Assembly: GCA_943735955.1 (NCBI GenBank)
Contig: OX030959.1
Coordinates: 3,772,717 to 3,836,716, forward strand
DNA from: Piscicola geometra
Taxonomy: Eukaryota; Annelida; Clitellata; Hirudinida; Piscicolidae
DNA: 64,000 nt
Direction of reading: 5' to 3'
Positions 1-12,422 of this stretch are shown piece after piece. The notes under the pieces were generated by a model. The model searched no databases and had not been told where the DNA came from. It saw nothing but the letters and a program-made list of their open reading frames with translations. Position numbers and translations under genes: made by a program. How positions within the stretch are numbered: position 1 is the first letter of the stretch; each line of letters begins with the position of its first letter.

Positions 1-209
1 ATTTATAAATAATTTAAATACAATTTGTATTTATACCATTATAGATAACATAAAGAGCAATAAGAATAATAAAAAGAATTGAAAATAAAAGAAAATATTA
101 AAATAAATTAATAGTGAAAATATATAAAACAAAAACATATATTAATATTAATAATAACAACACATAAATAAAAAAAATTCTAAATAAAGGGAGTATGAAC
201 AAGACTTAC

Positions 210-2886
210 TTGTCTTTGTGAGTCGTTGAAGTAGGCGGGCACTGTGATGACTGCGTTCTCTATCTTGGTGCAAAGGCGCTGCTCTGTCGTGGTGGGTGAT
301 GATGATGATGTGTTGGTGTGGTGGGTGATGATGATGGGTTGGTGTGGTGGGTGATGATGATGGGTTGGTGTGGTGGGTGATGATGATGGGTTGGTGTGGT
401 TGGGTGATGATGATGCGTTGGTGTGGTGGGTGATGATGATGGGTTGGTGTGGTGGGTGATGATGATGGGTTGGTGTGGTGGGTGATGATGATGGGTTGGT
501 GTGGTTGGGTGATGATGATGCGTTGGTGTGTTGGGTGATGATGATGCGTTGGTTAGGTGGGTGATGATGATGGGTTGGTGTGGTGGGTGATGATGATGTG
601 TTGGTGTGGTGGGTGATGATGATGGGTTGGTGTGGTGGGTGATGATGATGGGTTGGTGTGGTGGGTGATGATGATGGGTTGGTGTGGTGGGTGATGATGA
701 TGGGTTGGTGTGGTGATGATGATGGGTTGGTGTGGTGGGTGATGATGATGGGTTGGTGTGGTGGGTGATGATGATGTGTTGGTGTGGTGGGTGATGATGA
801 TGGGTTGGTGTGGTGGGTGATGATGATGGGTTGGTGTGGTGGGTGATGATGATGTGTTGGTGTGGTGGGTGATGATGATGTGTTGGTGTGGTTGGGTGAT
901 GATGATGGGTTGGTGTGGTGGGTGATGATGATGTGTTGGTGTGGTGGGTGATGATGATGGGTTGGTGTGGTGGGTGATGATGATGGGTTGGTGTGGTGGG
1001 TGATGATGATGTGTTGGTGTGGTGGGTGATGATGATGGGTTGGTGTGGTGGGTGATGATGATGGGTTGGTGTGGTGGGTGATGATGATGTGTTGGTGTGG
1101 TGGGTGATGATGATGTGTTGGTGTGGTTGGGTGATGATGATGGGTTGGTGTGGTGGGTGATGATGATTCAATGATAAAGCCAAACAATCAATCAATAAAT
1201 CAATCAACCAACCAAACATCTATCCATCCAACCAACAACCTACAACTCAACCAACCAGACTCCTCCCCTTAACAACCAACCCCTCAACCAGACTCCTCCC
1301 CTCCACAACCAACCAACCAACCAGACTCCTCCCCTCCACAACCAACCGACCAACCAGACTCCTCCCCTCCACAACCAACCGACCAACCAGACCCCTCCCC
1401 TTCACAACCAACCGACCAACCAGCAGCGTCCTTGAGCCTTCCCAGGACGTAGGCCCCGATCTGACTGGGCGAGTAGACCTTGCCCTTCGCCTCAAGCCAC
1501 GCGTCACCATTCTTGGCGGGAACGATCTTGAAGGGGAGGTTCTTCCTGTTTGGTTGATGGGGAGGGAGTGGAGGTTTTTGTGTGCAAAATGGTCGAAGCG
1601 GATATTGAATCACAAGCTTTCACCAAGCTAGCATTAAATGTGAAATTTATTAATAAAAAAATTAATTTCCTCTTTTATTTGAGATATAAATAACATTGAA
1701 TTATAGTCAATAATCAATCATGGACAAATCACCAATCAATATAAGTCATCACCCACATCATATCCGCCACCACCATGCAAACCTCACACCCATAACCACC
1801 ACCCTCAAAACGACCCTCATCCCACCCACAACCAATCCACCATCCCCCCACTCACAACCAATCCACTATCTCCCCACCCACAACCAATCCACCATCCCAC
1901 CCACAACCAATTCACCATCTCCCCACCCACAACCAATCCACCATCTCCCCACTCACAACCAATCCACCATCCCACCACTCACAACCAATTCACCATCCCA
2001 CTCACAACCAATCCACCATCCCACCACTCACAACCAATTCACCATCCCACTCACAACCAATCCACCATCCCACCCACTCACAACCAATCCACCATCTCCC
2101 CACCCACTCACATATCCTTCTTGATCTCTGCGTCGTCAAAGCGACGTCCGATGAGTCGCTTGGTGGCGTAGAAGGTGTTCTCGGGGTTGAGGACGGCCTG
2201 ACGACGCGCTGGCTCACCTATTAGGGTGCCCTTGTCGGTGAAGGCAACCACTGACGGGATCGTCCTGCCCCCCTCTCTGGGTGATGGTGGTGGGTTTGGG
2301 TTGGGGGGGGAATGATGATGATATAAGAGGTTGTAATGGTTAGTGATAATAATGATAATGATGATAGCGCCAGTGGTAGGCGGCTAGAAGAGACGGATAG
2401 ATTGGCAGTCTCGGTAGAATTATTTGAATCATTTTATTGAAAGTTTCAATTTGAAATTATTATACTTCAATACATTTCATCCTCCCCATTGAAAACCAAA
2501 ACACCCTCTCTTACTCTCCCACAAACCTCCACACAACCCTAACCTTCTCCCACTCACCCACAAACCCCCACACAACCCTAACCTTCTCCCACTCACCCAC
2601 AAACCCCCACACAACCCTAACCTTCTCCCACTCACCCACAAACCACCACACAACCCTAACCTTCTCCCATTCGCACACAAACCACTACACAACCCTAGGC
2701 CCACTCTCGAATACCCTCACACAAACCACCTCACAACCTCAACCCTCTCTCACCCACACACAAACCTGTTCATGATCACCTTGGGCTCCTTGCCCTCCAT
2801 GACGGCCATGCACGAGTTGGTTGTGCCCAAGTCAATGCCGATTACTGGGCCCTTGATGTCGCTCGAGCTGGTGGCGTACATTGAGA
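210..2886 (-). CDS. HSPA9: Mitochondrial HSP70 (mortalin), 5' half, runs off left edge
   Basis: Mortalin is the mitochondrial-matrix HSP70, an ATP-driven chaperone and import motor. Four exons are visible on the minus strand, in 5'->3' order. The exon ending at 2766 carries the phosphate-1 motif [18 protein letters not shown]. Exon 2276-2112 reads [12 protein letters not shown] and later [13 protein letters not shown]. Exon 1545-1421 reads [18 protein letters not shown] then [10 protein letters not shown]. Exon 283-210 reads [16 protein letters not shown] and ends in a gtaagt donor. All three introns keep frame, and residue spacing matches mortalin/DnaK rather than cytosolic HSC70 or BiP (for example FKIV...NGDAW and [10 protein letters not shown]). 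Only the N-terminal part of the nucleotide-binding domain is in the window; the rest lies left of position 1. The 5' boundary of the first visible exon is unresolved: an in-frame ATG sits at 2881, but a mitochondrial presequence should precede it. Confidence 0.93.
284..1170. repeat. 26-bp minisatellite in an HSPA9 intron
   Basis: About 34 tandem copies of a roughly 26-bp unit (GATGATGATGGGTTGGTG plus TGGTGGGT) with point variants such as ggg/gtg/gcg. The array starts at the acceptor of exon 210-283. It creates long His/Pro/Thr/Ser open frames that are not genes. Confidence 0.95.
1258..1420. repeat. About 29-bp minisatellite, same HSPA9 intron
   Basis: Roughly five copies of a unit containing ACCAGACTCCTCCCCTCC and ACAACCAACCG. 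It abuts the donor of exon 1421-1545, so the two ends of this intron carry different arrays. Confidence 0.85.
1780..2110. repeat. CCCACTCACAACCAATCCAC-type repeat, HSPA9 intron
   Basis: Imperfect tandem units of about 16-20 bp built from ACAACCAATCCACCATC. The array ends directly at the donor of exon 2112-2276. Confidence 0.85.
2480..2764. repeat. About 38-bp minisatellite, HSPA9 intron
   Basis: Five or more copies of a unit with ACAACCCTAACCTTCTCCCA then CTCACCCACAAACC. It abuts the donor of the exon ending at 2766. Confidence 0.85.
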
Positions 2887-3442
2887 ATTTCAATTAATTA
2901 ATTTATAAATTTTAATTAAAGATTATTGCGCTTGATTGACGTGCGGTATGAATTAAGAAATTTAACTAATTAAGTAATCTTTCTTTAAGATGGTTTTTTG
3001 GCCTAATCATGACTATTGATTTTGTTGTGTGAAACGGTTATGGTTTCCAAACTATGTTCAGAATGATTCTCGAAGTTAATATAGTATAGAAGTCTTAAAA
3101 TGATGAATTGGAAGGCGGTATGCCATGTGACGCAATAAGGAAATAAATCCATTAAACTTTAATGATTAAAGTATTTGATTTATTGCGTTTTAAAAAGAAG
3201 ATTTTTTTAATGGAGAAAGTTTATAGGTTAAGAAATAATGGCACTCACTATGGCCTGTTCAGCACGCATGTGGTAGAAGAATGGAGCTTTAAGATGGAAA
3301 ATAAATAAATGTTAACTCATTGATGACCAAAAGGCATGTTATTACAGTTAGACGTTTGATTTAGAGTGAGTATGTGATGAAAAAATTAACAGAATTGGAG
3401 AATGTTGTGTGAAGAATGATCTAGAAATCTGACGAAACTCAC

Positions 3443-3514
3443 AATCTTCGAAGCCGGGTTGTGTGAAAAGAGACTTGATTGGTTTGAAACTTGCTTGAGG
3501 AAACGAGAAGACAT
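3443..3514 (-). CDS. Candidate presequence exon of the HSPA9 gene
   Basis: A 24-codon minus-strand reading begins with ATG at 3514 and ends at a gtgagt donor at 3442. It reads MSSRFLKQVSNQSSLF and then SHNPASKI: rich in Ser, Arg and Lys, with no acidic residues, as expected of a matrix-targeting sequence. It lies about 560 bp upstream of the first recognised HSPA9 exon on the same strand. The exon ends in phase 0, whereas the usable acceptors next to 2880 need phase 2, so either a small exon is missing or this call is wrong. Confidence 0.4.
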
Positions 3515-4036
3515 TTTTGAAGCAGTCAGCATCTTTGCGAAGTTTATTTATTGGTTTTCTTGAAGACAAATACAGAAGGAAACACGAGTGAGTTAAGTAA
3601 CGCAAATGATAGGGCACACCATAGAAGGTCAATATCGAGAAAAACCAAAAAACACAAATGCCTTTTAAACTGTAAATTGAGTTTTTCACATTAAAGTTAA
3701 TTTTAAAAAGTTTGACTTTCTGTATTGGATTTTATTTCAAACTAGTATTTATCAAAAATATGTAAGATTGAAATTTTTTTTTCAAACTTCAAACCAAAAA
3801 AAAATAAAATAACAATCAATTAAGTTTTATACACAATTTAAATATAAAAAATCATGAAAAATAAAATTTTAGAAAATGTTTACAACTACCTTGCCTCTCA
3901 GCAACATAGATCTACCATCTCCCTCGTTACCTAAATATATTATTTTTCAAAAAGAAAACTTCTGATGAAGTTGAATCCTCATATATAATTAACATCAAAA
4001 CTAAGTTTCCTATTCGACTCATAAAAGAAACGACAA
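3515..4036. promoter_or_regulatory. Divergent intergenic region, HSPA9 / BRPF
   Basis: About 520 bp of AT-rich sequence separates the candidate first HSPA9 exon (-) from the BRPF start codon (+). Both genes point outward, so this interval must hold at least the BRPF promoter and perhaps a shared bidirectional one. No clear core element was identified beyond an AT-rich catatataat at about 3980. Confidence 0.4.
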
Positions 4037-7000
4037 ATGGATGCTAGTTTTGATTTTCAAGCTTTTTTTGACGAGCTGCAAGCCACCAAACCGCCTTACA
4101 AATGCCCGTTCAAAAGCTGCGACAAAGTGTATCGTAGTTTCGGAGGAATTCAATATCATATACTTCATTCTCACAACCGAAATGGCTGGAAACCCGCGGG
4201 GAAGTCTTCAAAATGGAACAAAAACAGAATAGTTCCAAGAGTGGTGGCTGCTGCTGGAGGCGGGAGTGAAGAGGCAAAGGGTGGTGAAGATGGCGAGGAG
4301 GGGGAGGGGCTGTTTAGAGTGGTTGTTGACAATCAGAGAGTCTCCATCAACGAAGACGCCATGCTTGAGGTTTCGGATGCACTTACAATGCAGTCTTCAT
4401 GCTTTTCACTTCAGATAAGCTTTGCTGCTATAACTTACAATGTAATGAAGTGAATATTATTGAAGTGGCGTAAACGCAAACGTGCTTAAGACCACTGTAT
4501 CTAAATTTGTTTAGATACAGATTTATTTTATGTTCATAACAGCTTTTTTTATTATATTCTTGCAGCTTCATCTTATAAACACTGATTTGGAGAAGAGTGA
4601 AGAAACCATCACAAAATCATCGAAGACACCATCCCTCCAAGTTGAAGATCCGCTTCAGTTAAAGGACGTCAAACCAAACCCTGTACCCGTGCCACACTTC
4701 TCTGATTACCCAAACCACCAATTAGAACAACACGCCAACTTCGTAATGCCAGAAAAGTATATTAAGAACGACCTCTCTAGCGATCCATGCACAAGAACTT
4801 TGGGGAATGATAATCCAGGAACTGAGGTGGTGAAATGCGAGGATTCAGAAGTTGTGGATGTGGAAAATGATTGCACTGACTGTAGTGCCTTGCATGAAAA
4901 TGGGGATGCAAAGGTCGACTATTGTCTCGATGAAGAGGTGGGAGGAATGCTGTTCATCTTAATTCTCGTTTAATTATTTATTGCAAATTTTCTGGTTTAT
5001 TCAAAAAATACTAAAAAAACAATAATATCCTAAGAATATAATATAATATCTTAAAACACCAAAAACACTATACAGGACTTGTGTTGGTTGTCAGAATTAA
5101 ACAAGCAACGAGCCAACAACCAAACCACAACACCAACAACATCATTAACATCAACAACAACAACAACCCACCTAGACGAAACAACACTCGAAGCAATGCT
5201 GGACGGACTAGAGAAACATTCGCAATTCATTTTTCAATACGACCGGAACAACGCGTCGGTCGACGACTCGGCCCTTTGCAGCGTCTGCTTGGACGGGGCG
5301 TCTTATCCCTCGAACACGATCATCTTCTGCGACATGTGCAATCTGGCGGTGCATCAGGACTGCTATGGCGTGCCGTACGTTCCGGAGGGCTTTTGGTTGT
5401 GCAGGCCTTGCTTGCTGTCGCCATCGACGCCTGTGAGTGCTTTGTCGGTGTGGCCTTGTGTGTGTGTTTGGGAGGTTGGAGGGGTGGTGCGTTGATTGGT
5501 GCTGAGGTGGTGGTGGAATAAGCTGATATGTTTGTTGTTCGGGGTGGCAAGGAATCTTTTTGTGAACACTCAGTTATCCATCAGACTTTTCACCCATGCA
5601 CTAACCAAGCCACCAACCAACCCATCCACAACCATCCCACCCACCTAGGTTCAATGCTGCCTTTGTCCAAAGCAGGGAGGGGCGTTGAAGCAATCCACCG
5701 ACGGCCGCTGGGTGCACGTCTTATGCGCCGCCTGGGTGCCAGAGGCGCACTTCGCGAATCCAGTCTTCCTCGAACCCATCGAGGGCCTCGAGAGCATCCC
5801 CCAGGCCAGATGGAAACTCGCTTGCATCCTCTGTCGCCAGCGACGGGTGGGCGCTTGTATTCAGTGCCACAAACCCAATTGTTACGCCTCCTTCCACGTT
5901 CCTTGCGCCATCATCGCCGACTTCCATCTCTCCATGGCGCCGCGTTCGTCGCCACTGAACAATCAATCGTCGTCGTCGGCGGTCGTTTCGAAGCGTTCCT
6001 CGATGTTTCTGTCTGGCCACCTCTTCGGCAACGTCAAAAAACTCGCCTATTGCGACGTCCACACGCACGAGAAGAAACTCCGTGCGGGCGGGAAGGCGGC
6101 TAGCGGCACGTTCGCCGAAAGAGTCATCAAACACAAAGATAGCGACTACGTATACAACTTTGGCAATGAAGATGACGAAGATGGTGGGGGTGATGACGAT
6201 GATGATGATGATGATGATGGAGAGACAGTGTTGAGTAAGGTGAAGGTGGAGAAGATCACAGGGGGGAGGGTGAGGAGGGGCAGGATGGTGTTGATGGAGT
6301 TGAGAAAGTGCCAGTCCTCCATCTCTTACCCATACGTCTCTCTGCAGCAGTACGTCGTACATCCTACCATTCATATTATATTATATTAAATTATTTTATT
6401 CCATTTTACAATTTATTCACTTTATTTTATTATTTAATAATTCATTAAACGATTTCTTAATTTCATTTTTGGCATTCATCTCTTTCACAACCTCTTCCAT
6501 TGCATGTATTTATCTCATAAAAATTTTATGTTTTCATATTTTATTATAATATTGTTTATATTAATAAGCCTGTTATTTTTATTTTATTTTTATTTTATCA
6601 TTATTTTTTCAGAGCTGAAGAGATATATAGAAATATCAAAAAAATTGGAAATTTAAAAATCGGGAAAACCCCAAACAAAGATGGAGTTGATGGGAACAGT
6701 AGTTGTGATAATGATTTTTATAAATGTAATGGTGATGATAAAGGCGAAAATAGTGATCATTTAAATAATGCTAGTTATGATAATGATGCTACAACTGAGC
6801 TGTCATTTTTCGATGAAAAAGAAAATTTAAAGCTTAATAATCCATTTTTATTCAAGGAAAAAAACATTTTAAATAATAATAAAAATAATAATAATATCAA
6901 ATTGCATAATTATAAAACAAAAATAGAGCATGCTGATGATGATCCCAAGAGAGAAAATTCAATGAATTGCATCAAAATGGAGGAAAAGATCAAGGATACA

Positions 7001-10000
7001 TTAACCTCATCATCTTCCTCATCATCATCATCGTCAACAACAACAACAACAACATCATCATCATCACCCTTTATCTGCTCAACAACAACAACAACAGCTA
7101 CTGCTAATATAGATACTAATAACAATAATGCACTAACATTAGCCACCATTAAGTCCAACAACGATTCTGAAACACATCTTACAGCAACAACTACAACCAT
7201 TCACTCAGCAACAACAACTACCAACATGAGTAACTCATGTACAACAAGCCAAAGCAACAACAACAACAAAACTAACATTAGCACCGAAAATAACAACACT
7301 AAAACAATCAAAAACACTAGCACCACGATCAACAACACCATCAACGACAACAACCTCAACATCAACACCATCACAACCAACAACAACGCCATCAGCCCCA
7401 ACAACAACAACAACGAAGACGACAACTACTTCATCAAGCATATGCACCACTACTGGTTTCTCAAGAGGCTTTCCAGGCACGGATGTCCCCTCCTACGACA
7501 TCTGCCATACAATATCGCTGCCTCTCAGGTCCGTTTTGTCTTTTTATTTGGTCCGTTTTGTTCTTTTATTGTACTTGTTATTGTATGTGCTTTTGTTGAT
7601 GTTGAGGTGTGTGTTATTTTTGTAGTTGATGAATTTGTTTTTGTTGCCTAATTTGTTAAAATTTCTTTCATTGCTGCCTTGCTTGTTGAATAAATTTAAT
7701 TTCGATATGCATAAATTATAATAATTTGTAAAAAAATTAATTTGTCTCATTTTTGAATAATTTTTTTTCCGCCAGATTTATTTTAAAATCTGATTTTATT
7801 TGCAATTACAAACACAGGTTGTTGATGAAACTGTGGAAGTTGCTGATGATGATCCTTCCAAGGTTTCAAATCAATCGATCATTTTATTCTTTTTATTATT
7901 CTTTTATTATTCTTTTATTATTCTTTTATTATTCTTTTTATTATTCTTTTTATTATTCTTTTATCATTCTTTTTATTATTCTTTTTATTATTCTTATTTA
8001 TATATTTATTTTCAGATCTTGGCGGATTCAGTAGAGACTAACAGACTCAAAAAACAAAAATTCGATGGTGATGATTATGATGATGGTAGCCAAAGGGGTG
8101 GTTATGATGATGATGATGATAGAGGTATTGGTCATGATAATGATAGAGTTAGTGTTGGTAGTGCTGGTAATGATTTGGCTCGTAAAAAACGGCCGTATCG
8201 CAAGCGCAAACGACAAATTTTTGAGGATAGCTTCATGGATGAGATGGGTGCTGATGATGATGACGATGATGGTGTAGGTGGTGGTGATGATAATGATGGT
8301 GGTGGAGTGGTGATATTCAAGAAGGCGGTTAGGCTGGTGAAGGAAAACAACAAGGCTAGAAGAATAACAGCGGTGCGCTTGGATGATGGAGTGAAGAAGA
8401 GGAAGAGTGAAGGGATGAGTGCAGAAGATGAGAAGGTCGCCAATGATAATGATGGTGCTGGGGAGGAGGTAGGTCATGATGATGATCGCAAAAAGAGCAA
8501 GAGCAAAAGTAGGCGCTATAGCAGTTTTTCGTCGTTACTTTTGCAACAAAACAACAGCGCGCTTCATAGCAACAACCAAGACGACAACGACAACACCAAC
8601 AACCAGTTGCCTAGCAACGCGTCGTCATCGTCGTTGTCAGGACGACCACAACGCAAGCGCAAGTTGTCGTCAGTGCTGCTCGACTACACCTACTACACGA
8701 AGCCCGTCAAGAAAGCCAGACGCTGCAGTGGCGGTGGTGGCGGTGGTGCTGCTAGTAATAGTAGCAGTCGTAATAATAGCAATAATAATAATAACAATAG
8801 CAATAATAATAATAATAATAATAATGTGGCCAATGATAGTTTTCTTGAGAGTTGCAATGATACTACTAATTATAGTTTTGATGCTAAAAGTGGTGATAAT
8901 AATGATAAAAATAATGAAAATAAGAATAATGATAATAATAATGAAAATAAGAATAATGAGAATATTAATAATAATAATAATACAAATAATGAAAATAATA
9001 ATAAAAAAGCTAGCTTCTTGGACGTGTTAGCAGACAAAGGTGGTGTTGATGATGATAGTCTTTGTGGAAAAATGAAAAATGAGTTGAAAAAAATTAGAAA
9101 AACTCTGACTGTACACTTGCCCGCGGAAAAACAGTGTAATGCAAAACTAGGAAGTGGCCTTAGCGTGGAAGAAAAAAAAGAGAAAAACTTAATTACCTCA
9201 AAAACGATCGAAAAAAATGCACACAAAAAAACGAAGAAAAAACAATTTAAGAAGAAAAACCAGGAATCTATTTTCAGCTTCATTTCTAGTGTTCATGACG
9301 ACGATGATGACGACGATGATGATGATGATAATGATGATTGCCTAAAGGGTTTGGATGACAATAGTTGTGCTATAAAAAGTGGTGATAATGTTGTGGGTGG
9401 TGATAATGATGGTGATGGTGATGATAATGATATACGAGTGATGAGGAGGATGAAGAGGGAGATGATGATGGTGAAGAGGTTGGTGGCGCTAGTGCAAAAA
9501 AGAGAGAAAACCAAGTTAAAGCAGGTTAGTCTTGATGATGATGACGATGATGTTGGTGGTGGTGATGATGATGATAATGATGATAACAATGATTTTTTTT
9601 TTCGTTTTAAATTTTCTATATACACCTACCTATCTACCAGCGTACGCACGCATCGACCCACACACAGACACACACACACACACACACACACAGACACACA
9701 CACACACACACACACATACACATACATACACACACACACACACACACAGACACACACACACAAACACATAAACACACACAGATAATCACAGACGGACGTT
9801 TGATAGGACGCTACTTGCATCCCCATCACACCCTCCTCAGCAACCTCATCCAGCACCTCAAACTACTCGATCATCATCACTTCTTCCAGCGTCCCGTCAG
9901 CGTCAAGGACGTGCCTGACTACCTGGAAGTGGTCGAGGAGCCGATGGACTTCGCCTCGATGACGAAGAAAGCGGCAACGGGAGAGTACGCCGGAGTTGAC

Positions 10001-12373
10001 GGGGTCGAGAAAGATCTGCGCTTGATCGTGAGCAATTGCACGCTGTACAACTCGTCTGAGACCGTGTACTACAAGGCCGCTGTGAAGTTGCAACGAGAGG
10101 TTTGTGGGTGTGTGTGTGTGGGTGTGTGTGTGGGTGTGTGGGGTGGGGTGTGTTTGTGCGTTTGTTTGTGTGTGTGTGTGGGAGGGGGGTGTTTTTTTTG
10201 TGTGGGAGGGGGGGGGAGGAGGAGGGTGTCTGAGTGTGTTGTGTACGTGTGTTGAAGGCATAACTAATGATCTTTAGATTAATATTAATTATCATCAAAA
10301 TGATATAATAAGGATATTGACAAAATTGATGTTAATAATTATAATAATGACAATGATGGTAATGCTGATGATGATGGTGCTGATGATGATGATGATGGTG
10401 CTGATGATGATGGTTGTGGTGACCTTAACAGAGCGTGGTTCTGCTGGAGGAGGCGAAGCGACTGGAAATCAGTTTGAACGACTACGTGAAGTGTGAGTGT
10501 TGCTGTCGTTGTTGTTGCTGTTGTCGTTGTTGTCGTTGTTGCTGTTGTCGTTGTTGTTGTTGTTGCTGTTGTCGTTGTTGTTTTTGTCGTTTTTAGTTCT
10601 GTTCCTAATCCACATGACCGAACCATCCCGGTCTCATGCGGAGAAGGTAGGTGAACACCTCCCCCCCTCTCTCTCTCAGAGCCTCATCGCATTGATCGGT
10701 GTGGATGAGCTCCTCTCTCTCTTTCCTGCTGCTCTTGCAGTCCTAGAAGTGGTTTGGGTTGGTCTCCACTTCACCACACAGCTCACAGGTGGCGTCTTCA
10801 TTCAAGATTTTTCTTCGGTAGAACGCTGTGGCTGGACAGTGGCCGCTGCGTAGTTGGGCCAGAAGTGTCTCTGCTTGCCTACCGGTGCCATCTTCCCTTT
10901 TCAGTGGGGCACTGTAGATTCGTTTTCGTCTGGGATCCAACAGCTCAGGAAGTTTCATACTTCTTTTGAGGATACTCTTGATTGCCGACCATGTGACTGA
11001 CTGTGGTTGCTCGCCTTTGCTTGCGGGGAGTGCGGCTTTGTCTGCCGCCTCGTTACCTTGAACACCAGTGTGTCCAGGAATCCACTGAACTGTCAACTCA
11101 TTGCTTCGGCTGGCTCTCAAGAGATCCTCCTTTCTCCTACTGAGCTGCGGATCGACGAATCTTGCTGCGTTCCGTAGACTTTCGACACTTCCTTTACTGT
11201 CTGTGAAGATGGTCGCTCTGCCTGGCAAACACCGGAACGGCAACGGATGTGCTGTTGTTGTTGTTGTTGTTATCGCTTTTAGTTCTTTGTTCCCATTCCG
11301 CATGACCGATTCCGGTCCTATGCGGAGAAGGTATGTGAACACCTCCCCCCTCTCTCTATTAGAGCCTCCTTGAGAGAGGGGGAGGAGGTAGCGCTTTTGA
11401 GGTCCTCTTCGTGTCCGAGGGCAGCCAACGACGCCTCGTGAAGGCGGGACCATATAGCCGATGTTGTCGTTGTTTTGTTCTTTTTATTTTGTCATTTGTT
11501 TTGTTGTTGTTTTTGTTTTTTTCAAATTCTTGTTATTGTTTTTGTTGTTTTTGACTATAATTACAAGTTGTCTTTCTTGTGTTTATGGTCAAAATAATTT
11601 AAACTTGAAATTTCTTCGACAGCTCAAAACTTGAAGCTGTACAAGCCTCTGAAGCTTGGTGGTGATGCTGGTGGTGGTGATGATGATGATCTTAATGCTG
11701 TTGATATTGATGATGATGAGGCTGGTGGTGTTCGTGGTGGTGATAATCAATTACGAGAGAGTGTATTTAACTTTGAGAATGAGGAAGATGCTGATGATGA
11801 TGATGATAAAAAGACTGATTGTAAGGAAGGTGGTGATGAGGAAGAGGAAAAGGAAGAAGTCCGAGAAAATGATGATGATGATGATATCACTGGTGGAGTT
11901 GATGATAATGATGGTGGAGTTGATGATAATGATGTTGGGCTTAATGATATTGATGTGGATAATAATGGGGTAGATGGTGATGAGGGTGGTGGCCAAGGTG
12001 GTGATGATGATGATATCATATTGTTATGCGAAGACGACTTGAGCAAGACGGAAGTTATTATTGAGTATGCGAGTGATGATAATGATTGTGACGAAGAAAA
12101 GGAAGAAGAATGCGGTGGTGATGATGATCGTGATGATGAGCAGGAAGAAAAAATAAAAAGTAAATTCATGAAAAAGATGAAAAAATTCACAACGATTAAT
12201 TTGTCAGCATCTGATAAAAATGATGACCTCATGACAATCATCGATATAACTAACAACAACAACAACAACAACAAGAATAATAATAAATCTCATTTTCCGA
12301 ATGTAAATAGTTTCTTTAGTCAGATCGATGATGGTAATGATAATGATGAGGATACTAATTATAATAATAACAT

Positions 12374-12422
<49 letters not shown>

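Noticed and set aside
180..1219. His/Pro/Thr/Ser repeat protein on the minus strand
   Set aside because: The frame is the 26-bp intronic minisatellite; only the last 74 nt (210-283) are an HSPA9 exon.
210..2886. Assignment of the HSP70 exons to BiP (HSPA5) or cytosolic HSC70
   Set aside because: Motifs such as [19 protein letters not shown] and [13 protein letters not shown] and residue spacing across the 1421/283 junction match the mitochondrial type.
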